A program made the translations under genes and the position numbers. Below, piece by piece: positions 57,146 to 64,000 of a DNA stretch of 64,000 nt. Source of the stretch: Apis mellifera. Taxonomy: Eukaryota; Arthropoda; Insecta; Hymenoptera; Apidae. The notes below the pieces were generated by a model. It worked only from the letters and a program-made list of their open reading frames with translations, searched no databases and had not been told where the DNA came from. Location: positions 5,693,001 to 5,757,000 of the forward strand of contig NC_037651.1 of NCBI RefSeq assembly GCF_003254395.2, in the 5' to 3' direction. Each line of letters opens with the position of its first letter. Within the stretch, counting starts at the first letter, position 1.

Positions 57146-59736
57146 TCATTAACGGTAATTTCGGAAGTAAGAAATTTTCAGTGTTGCGTTTAAATTCCCT
57201 TAGGAAATTACCGTCGACCCTGTTTAATATTGCACCTCGGCAGCTTAAATATTTGTGACTGTTCGTTGGATTATTATAAAAGTGTTGAAATCGGATTAAG
57301 GAATGCGCGATACAATGGAAAACTCGAAATCAAATATTTGAACCTCTCTCCTACCCCTGGAAGAGGATTTCCTTTCCCGCCCCGCTTCTCTCTCTCTCTT
57401 TCTCTCTCTCTCTCCAGTTTGGAGAACTGGAGAAATAACCTGTGTCTATGAGGCCATTGTAGCAACGATTTCCGTGGACTTGAATTCTCCGTCCACCAGG
57501 CTTTTCCTCGGCTCATATAATTTGTTGCATTCCCAAATTTAATACCTGCCCCCCCCCCTCGAATTCTAATTGTTTCACGGGGTACGATATTAAATCGAAG
57601 TGTTGTCAAGTTTCAGGGTACCAATTATCTCTCACGATTCGTCTTTCGAAAATTGCATTCGTTGTACGAATAATAAGACAAATGGATCTCGTTACGATAA
57701 CAAGGAAGTTAAGAATTTTTAGAGATTAAAAAAATCGTGTTACAAATTTCGATTCATTTCATATATTATATGTATTTTTCTTGCCATTGTTCCAAACGAG
57801 TTGGAAGGAAATCGAACGATTTCGATCTTCTCGAATTGATGAATTCGTCTGATTGCTATAAATTAATCAACAATTTAATGTATTATTATTATTAAAATAA
57901 CAACGAAATCGGATAATCGATTCTCGAATTTTATTAATAAAGAAGAATTTTCGTCGACAAGGTAGTTGTTAAATCTCTCTCCAATACCGGAGCGACGATA
58001 TTTTTCCCACGATCTCGAAACCGCGAATCATAAGATCTATCGTATACGAGCTATCCAAAAAAATTTCCTTTGTATCGTGCGCCGCGATATTAGTTCTCGT
58101 TGGTAAGACGTAACAAACACGGGGGTGGTTTGGGGGAGGGGGTGTCGTGTCTTGCTTCCCTTTATTATTTTTATTCCATGGCTTCTAGCCTGGCCAGGGG
58201 AAGAAAGAAACCGCCGCTCCCTCAAGAAGAAGACAAAAGAGAACGTGAAAGAGGAGAACGAAGATCCAAAGAGAGAGAGAGAGAGGGAACAAGAAGAAGG
58301 AGAAAAGTGCGTTGCGTTGGAGGGTTGGAAAGGGGAGGCAAGTATTATGAAAGTATTTTCCTAACCGACTGGCAAAGCCCCCGAAGACATTTATTCCGCG
58401 AAAAATGAAGTAAAATAAATGTAATGTAAAGAGCAAACTGGCTCCGGTACCGAAGAGGGCGTTGGTCTTATCCCTGTTCAACCTTCCTCATCTTTCCCAA
58501 GCCTTTCCTCTCCTCTTCCTCTTCCGCCACTTGTTCGCGGTCTCTCGAAGAGGAGAGGAGTAAAAAAAGGGGGAGGGAGGATCTTCGATACGGGAGAGAG
58601 AGCGTGAAAGAAAAGGAAAAAGAGGAGGAGGAGGAATGAGAGAAGAGAGGGAAAAAAAAAAAAGAAGGAAAAGCGGTCGATGATGGAGATACTTCCAAGC
58701 TGTTCTATCTTTTCAACGTCTGTTCTTTGCTCGAAGGAGGGAGGAGAGAGGAGACTGTTCTTTCCTCGACCTCCCTTCTTCATACTTCTTTCAATATGTT
58801 CTTTCATTCTCGAATCTCTCTCCGCGCCTTCTCACCCCCTCTTCATCGTACCCGTTTTACGTTTCGTACGTAAAAAGCTCCACTTTTCAACTTGACGTCT
58901 TTAATTCCTTCCTTTTTTCTTCCTCCTCCTTTCCTTCTCCTTGCTCTTCGCCTTGCTCTTCTTCCTTTTTTCTTCCCCTTTTTCACATAATCGTCTTAGA
59001 AAGGGGACGCAACGATCCGGGAAACGCTCCGCGACACGCCGCGGAATTTCCTTTTTTTTCCTTCGCGATTTTCTTTCCCGATGTCTGAAAGAGAAACGAT
59101 CTCATGCACCGAACAATGGCGTATCGATGACGAACGCCGTCACAAATTATTATCCGTGTAAACCCGTTTGATGGAACGGTTAGATTGTTTCGTTATTTCC
59201 ACGATTCTCTCTTCCTTCCTTTCTTTCTTTTTTTAATTTCTAAGGGATTGGAGATTAACGACGGGATAAAATGGGAATTTTAATAGGAATTTGTAATAAT
59301 TTATTACGCTACTCGGTATTCTTAATGTATTATGATGAAATGAAGAAACGAAGAGAAATTCGTCCACTTGGCAATTTAAAGGGAAAACAAATTACACGTT
59401 ATATTTGCGAATTAATCGTAACAGAGCAGGTTTAAACGAATAATCACTTTCGAAAATTAAGTAAGAAAGGCAATTTCTTAATAATAACATAATTAATCAA
59501 CAATAACAGCAGACAAATCTGTTTACTGAATTCGAAAAGAGAGGAACGGCCTTCCCCCTTTTCCCCCAATTGACAATGGCCGATACAAACGGTACGATAA
59601 CAATTACCATAACAATCACGATATCAACAACTCGATCGATTTCCTTTGAAATTCATCGCTGGAAACGATTGTTCCCCGAAGAAAGGATTATTTCGTAAGA
59701 TACTCGATTGGCATCGTCCCCTTTCCCCGGGAGAAG
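57146..59736. other. Mixed DNA, no established gene
   Basis: CT microsatellite at 57389-57415 ending CTCCAG|T, a C11-class tract at 57549-57559, AT-rich DNA at 57600-58030, a GA-rich patch at 58195-58300, polypurine stretches at 58560-58675 and a CT-rich stretch at 58900-58980. Frames are Arg/Glu-, Phe/Ser- or Lys-rich. Nothing is supported as a gene. Confidence 0.45.
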
Positions 59737-59902
59737 GTGAGACGGAGGAGGTGGATGGATCTATTGACTCTGCCAGTCTACGACCGTCCTTGGTGGTAAT
59801 TCGAGAGGAAGCTCTGAACGCCGATGAGAGTCGACTGATTGCGAGTCACGAAGGAGAAAGAATCTCTCTCTCTCTCTCTCTTTCTTCTCTCCTCCCTCGC
59901 AG
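59737..59902 (+). other. Candidate short intron (166 nt)
   Basis: AGAAG|GTGAGAC (GT at 59737) and a CT-rich tract ending CTCCCTCGCAG (AG at 59901-59902) form a well-matched donor-acceptor pair at a length common in bee genes. Joining in phase 0 keeps a frame open (ending IGIVPFPREK then FNEVTDEIGKTSRI, then stop); the frame that is open across the unspliced region (59646-60101) does not survive splicing. Because the acceptor is built from a microsatellite, chance is likely. Confidence 0.15.
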
Positions 59903-59997
59903 TTTAACGAGGTTACCGACGAAATCGGCAAAACAAGTCGGATATAGTCCTCCTGCTGCAGGAGGAATCATTATCCGCCTCGTGGTCTTCGATTTCA

Positions 59998-60000
<3 letters not shown>

Positions 60001-60029
<29 letters not shown>
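60001..60029. repeat. GA microsatellite
   Basis: Fourteen to fifteen GA units. Confidence 0.95.
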
Positions 60030-60031
<2 letters not shown>

Positions 60032-61700
60032 TCTGCGTGTAATAATTGGAAGAAGAATGTCTCCGATTCGAAAGGAGAAGCGTGTAATGTATTCCGTATA
60101 AATATTAATGAACGGAGGAAAAGTGGAATTATCGAAGGAAAGAGTGTAATGGACGAGGAGAATTCGGTGGTGGAAAGAAGAAAGAATCCTGTGTCTGATA
60201 GAAGAAAATTATTTCTCTTTCCATGGATCTTTCGTTTAAGATATTTTTGTTTAGATTATTTCGGATTTAGATGTTTTAGAATTTTTTTTTTTTCAACGAT
60301 GAAACAAAAGATCATGCAGCCAAAAATCCTTTCCTTTATTAGGAATGATATTGGATATTGATATTTATTAATTCGATAGATTTTCGAGAGTGATAGAATC
60401 TTAATTTTCTTTTTTTCTTGAAATTATTGGATTTCGTGAATCATGATTTCAAACTTTTAATAGATAATATAAATCTTCCCAAAGAATCTTCTCTCTTGGA
60501 AATGTAACTTGGATACGTCAAAGTCTCTTTAAATGTAAAATTAAAATTAAAAGTTTAAAAGTTTGATAGAATATAGCTGGTTTTCCCTCGAGTTTATCGC
60601 CGATTGTAAATCACAAAAATTTACGCGGAGCGTAAAGTGAAACGTTTTATTTTACGGAAAATTTTGATTTATTATTTTTACATTTAACTTCATCGTACGG
60701 GAATTCTATTGCTTCTTCAACGGTTGTCGAAGAAGACATATTATCGAAAGAAAAATACGGACATCGTCTTTGCCGATGGGACGATTAAAAACTCGGGAGA
60801 AAAAATATTTTGAAACGGATATATTAAATCGGGCGCCATTCAGAGATTGCACTGGACGTAGCCATTGTTCTCAGTTCTCTGAATTATCTGAGAATTACGC
60901 TAATTAAAATCGTTAATAGTAGAAAACTTGCGGATTTAATTAACCAAAGTATCTTTTCGAACCAGCAACCGGCTGTAACGTCGCTTTGTATAATTAACTG
61001 TGATTTAACGATCGACGAATTTTTCCAAAAGATAGAAGAATCTTGTAAGAGGAATCTGAAAATTAATAATCGATCAATAACGAAACCTTTCCTTCGTTCC
61101 TTATTTTGTCCATTAATAATTTTTAATGTATAAAATAAAAACGAATGAAACTCCGATTGAAAATTGAATCCAGTGATAATTAAAATATTCTCATTATTTC
61201 GCATGGAACGCTTTGGAAGAAACGCTTTAACAAAATTTGGAATAAATTATTTCCCCCCGTTGAAGTAGCAGAGAATCTAGAAATTAAAATCAGATCACCG
61301 CTGAAAAAGAATTAATCGGAAAATTCGTCTCGACCCCCCCTCTCCTCGAGCGCAAATCCCTCCGTTGAAATGTACAATCTCTCGTATAGAAAAGAAAAAA
61401 AGGAAAAATTCTCAATCGAACAACTTCAATCGAATGCATCCGCATATCTAAATATAATTTCAAACTTCGTTTCAACGTGTCACTTTGTAATACTTTAATG
61501 AATTCGTCTTCTTTTGCACGGACATAGAGAGAGAGAGATAGAGACACGCAGACAGACAGATAGAGAGAAAGAGAGAGATAAAAAGAAGCGGAAGAAATAA
61601 ATGAACATCGAAGTAAGGGAATCGTAAGGATCTTGCGGAAAGAATACCGCGCTTTAAATGATTCTCCAGGGTGAAGGAAGAAGGGGGAGGGCGAGTGGAA
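60030..61700. other. AT-rich DNA, no gene seen
   Basis: AT-rich throughout. Minus-strand TTCTTTTTCAG|C near 61301 is a strong acceptor look-alike followed by about 39 open codons and a stop, AT-rich and not convincing. Imperfect GA/GACA repeats at 61526-61580. Confidence 0.5.
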
Positions 61701-62000
61701 ACTTTGCAATCACGTCCTGCAATAGTTTCTCATTAGTTGAAGAGTGTACGGGGGATACGCTAGCTGCGCCTGGCATCTAAACTGCAGTTCCGCTCTTTCC
61801 TGGACTCGCGATAGTTTGATATCGAGGAGAGGTGAATCGAAGGGGATGGAGACGTTGAACACGATATTCCACCCGGAATAGCTCGAGATTGCCATTTCCT
61901 TAGTCCGCCAACCCCTTCCCAACAATTCGCCCCCGTACCCGTGCCGAGAATCGAACACGCGTTTCCGTTTAAATAAAACATGCATCACAGCAGCCCTTGT
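61701..62000. promoter_or_regulatory. GC-richer unique island
   Basis: Unique sequence just before the last array. A 102-codon minus frame (62018-61710, beginning MKTKALTRAAVMHVLFKRKR) covers it, and a second minus frame is open too; neither has splice sites or a domain I recognise. The stretch GTTCGATTCTCGG on the minus strand recalls a tRNA T-arm, but no A box or cloverleaf fits. Candidate regulatory island. Confidence 0.25.
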
Positions 62001-62084
62001 CAAAGCTTTTGTTTTCATTGAGTATTTTTACATTCGAGTTTTTTCTCTTTTTTTTTATTTCTATTTACTATTTCATTCAGAATT

Positions 62085-63190
62085 CGTATCTGATGAATCG
62101 ATTCTCCTTTCGAGAATCTTTTTTTGTTATATAAGAAATTATCCTTGGAGAATTCACGTATTCGATCAAATATGTTAATAATCTTCAAGAACAGATTCGA
62201 ATTATTTAAATCTTAATTCTTTAGAATCGTGAAGGAAGAAGTGAAAAGTTAAAAAAAAAAATAACTCCACTCTGAACTCTATATATATCTTTCTCCGTGT
62301 CTCATTAATTAAGCCTTTTTTTGATATATAAGAAATTAATCTTGGAGAATTCACATATGAATTCAAATATAATCTTCAAGAACAGATTTGGATTATTTAA
62401 ATTTTAATTCTTTAGAATCGTGAAGGAAAAACTGAAACGTTATTAAAAAGAAAAATAACTCCACTCTGAACTCTATATATACATCTTTCCTCGTGTCTTA
62501 TTAATTAAGCCTTTTTTTGATATATAAGAAATTATCCTTGGAAAATTCACATATTCGAATTCAAAACGTTAATAATCTTCAAGAACAACGATTCGAATTC
62601 ACGAATTATTCTTTCGAATCTTAATTCTTTAGAATCGTGAAGGAATGGAAGAAGTGAAACGTTATTAAAAAGAAAAATAACTCCACTCTGAACTCTATAT
62701 ATATATCTTTCCCCATGTCTCGTTCATTAAGCCTTTTTTTGATATATAAGAAATTATCCTTGGAGAATTCATGTATTCGAATTCAAAACGTTAATAATCT
62801 TCAAGAACACCCATTCAAATTCACGAATTATTTTTTCGACTCTTAATTCTTTAGAATCGTGAAGGTATGGAAGAAGTGAAACGTTATTAAAAAGAAAAAT
62901 AACTCTACTCTGAACTCTATATATACATCTTTTCCTGTGTCTCGTTAATTAAGCCTTTTTTTAATATATAAGAAGTTATCCTTGGAGAATTCACGTATTC
63001 GAATTCAAAATGTTAATAATCTTCAAGAACAACGATTCGAATTCACGAATTATTCTTTAGAATCGTGAAGGGATGGAAGAAGTGAAACGTTATTAAAAAG
63101 AAAAAGAAAAAAAGAAAAATAACTCCACTCTGAACTCTATATATATATATATATATGTATATCTTTCCCCGTGTCTCGTTAATTAAGCCG
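62085..63190. repeat. Tandem array, 5 units of 196-222 bp
   Basis: The block ATAAGAAATTATCCTTGGAG (with small changes) starts at 62131, 62328, 62524, 62746 and 62968 (spacings 197, 196, 222, 222). Units share AATAACTCCACTCTGAACTC, a TATATATA microsatellite of variable length, TTAATTAAGCC and TTTAGAATCGTGAAGG. Units 3 to 5 carry an extra CGAATTCACGAATTATT block, so the array has short and long unit types. Confidence 0.95.
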
Positions 63191-63636
63191 TGCAGAGGTT
63201 ACAATGACATATCGGAGATATCCAGCGTTTGAACTTTGATGAGAACGATGTCCGTATAGGGGCGGTTAATGCGGTGACACGCACTGGGACACCCCAGAAG
63301 GGAGTGGCCCCGGCCCCGGCCATTCTGGTCATTGCTCAGTCGATAATTACTTACCCCCGGCTTAATGTGGGAAGCTCATCAAACTGGCTGTGAAATATCG
63401 TTTTCACGCGCACATATATGCGCCTGAATCAACGACGGGGGTAGCTAGGATCGGGACACGTATTACGGATACCGAAATTTATCATGTTTGCCCGCAAAGG
63501 GTATCAGCCGCTTGATGAACCTTCCCCCATGAAGTTTCGATCGAAGTACGGTGTTGGAAGGATTTCAGAAATTCTGCCAGAAGATTTACACGCGCGGATT
63601 CGATATTTATCCAACTTTGTCCAATTTCTGTTCCAG
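63191..63636. promoter_or_regulatory. GC-rich unique island
   Basis: Begins exactly where the array ends. It contains GGCCCC repeats (63306-63321), GCGCACATATATGCGC (5-bp arms, near 63408), CTTAATGTGG and a minus-strand GGG|GTAAGTAAT donor-like site near 63352. From 63484 a plus frame (MFARKGYQPLDEPSPMKFRS) is open to the candidate exon. Regulatory or first-exon function is possible. Confidence 0.28.
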
Positions 63637-63699
63637 GATATCCGAGGATTCCTCAGGAGCAGGATCTCGATTCTTCGACTTCCTTTCCATGAATCAATG
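63637..63699 (+). CDS. Candidate 63-nt symmetric microexon, product unknown
   Basis: A pyrimidine-rich acceptor (CCAATTTCTGTTCCAG|G, AG at 63635-63636) and a donor (CAATG|GTATGTAC, GT at 63700) bracket exactly 63 nt in phase 0-0. It would encode DIRGFLRSRISILRLPFHES plus M, a basic amphipathic peptide. The frame is also open upstream to 63484 without splicing, so a longer exon or pure chance are alternatives. No family is recognised. Confidence 0.22.
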
Positions 63700-64000
63700 G
63701 TATGTACAATCTTTTTTATAATTAATATTTAATTATCATTCGTTTCCTAGCTTGTTTTAAGTTCAAATTTCTTAAGTAAATGATTAATCGCGGAGTATAG
63801 ATATCAATTGCAAGAAAAAGAATGGAATGGGATGATTTCTTTTCGATATCGAACTCTGGATCTTTAGGTTAAAAAAAGGAGAAAAGAATATGAAAAAAAT
63901 TAGCCTTGGAAATAATTAAGGATCCGCGAAATTAAAAAGTCTATCCTTAACAACATCGGCATGATTGCATGCGATTCTCTTCTCCCCTCTGTCTACCGAA
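63700..64000. other. AT-rich DNA, no gene seen
   Basis: AT-rich after the donor-like site; would be intron if the microexon is real. Nothing else to annotate. Confidence 0.5.

Noticed and set aside
61930..61960. tRNA-like GTTCGATTCTC on the minus strand
   Set aside because: No A box upstream and no acceptor stem.
1..64000. Known insect microRNAs (let-7, bantam, miR-1, miR-9, miR-87, miR-315 and others) looked for by eye
   Set aside because: No full mature sequence seen; only short seed-like matches, for example in the 56.6-kb array.

Overview
This is eukaryotic, almost certainly insect and most likely bee, nuclear DNA. The base is AT-rich but unusually full of CpG. It carries GA/CT microsatellites, long A/T and purine tracts, and one short run of the TTAGG repeat that forms telomeres in bees and many other insects. 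I favour an Apis-type hymenopteran genome. That is inference from texture, not a match to a reference.

Nothing in the window reads as a complete protein-coding gene. Nearly all longer open frames are Arg/Glu, Ser, Lys or Phe/Leu low-complexity translations of microsatellites, or stop-poor frames through CpG-rich DNA that are open in several frames at once. The window looks like intron or intergenic space of one or more large genes. I propose a few splice-bounded exon candidates, all tentative. On the minus strand, 21662-21819 could be a start exon ending in a CAG|GTACGT donor. It is in phase with 4266-4487, a 222-nt symmetric frame ending in an AAG|GTGAGC donor, so a leftward gene with a 17-kb intron is conceivable. 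On the plus strand the candidates are 20601-20684 (84 nt, phase 1-1), 31444-31770 (327 nt, phase 0-0) and 63637-63699 (63 nt, phase 0-0). Minus-strand juxtaposed acceptor/donor sites near 44402 and 29637 resemble recursive-splicing points and would fit a long minus-strand intron.

Layout. Three textures alternate. (1) AT-rich unique DNA with little to say. (2) GC/CpG-richer unique islands of 0.2-0.6 kb (about 2.5, 5.3, 9.2, 11.2, 16.1, 18.4, 21.7, 22.9, 25.3, 26.8, 30.1, 31.4, 33.6, 35.7, 36.9, 41.0, 43.4, 48.5, 49.2, 61.8 and 63.2 kb), several with homeodomain-, POU-, STAT- or bHLH-type motifs; these are the best enhancer or promoter candidates. (3) Twelve local tandem arrays, at 7.8, 14.1, 17.2, 21.1, 23.3, 24.6, 41.6, 43.9, 52.5, 55.3, 56.6 and 62.1 kb.

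The most striking pattern is that these arrays have different sequences, yet most share a unit length of about 170-230 bp, close to a nucleosome repeat. Several repeat units also carry splice-site-like motifs. Perfect palindromes and hairpins (5303, 6635, 9517, 47500) and an uninterrupted 76-bp polypurine tract (15607) are the other clear structural oddities.
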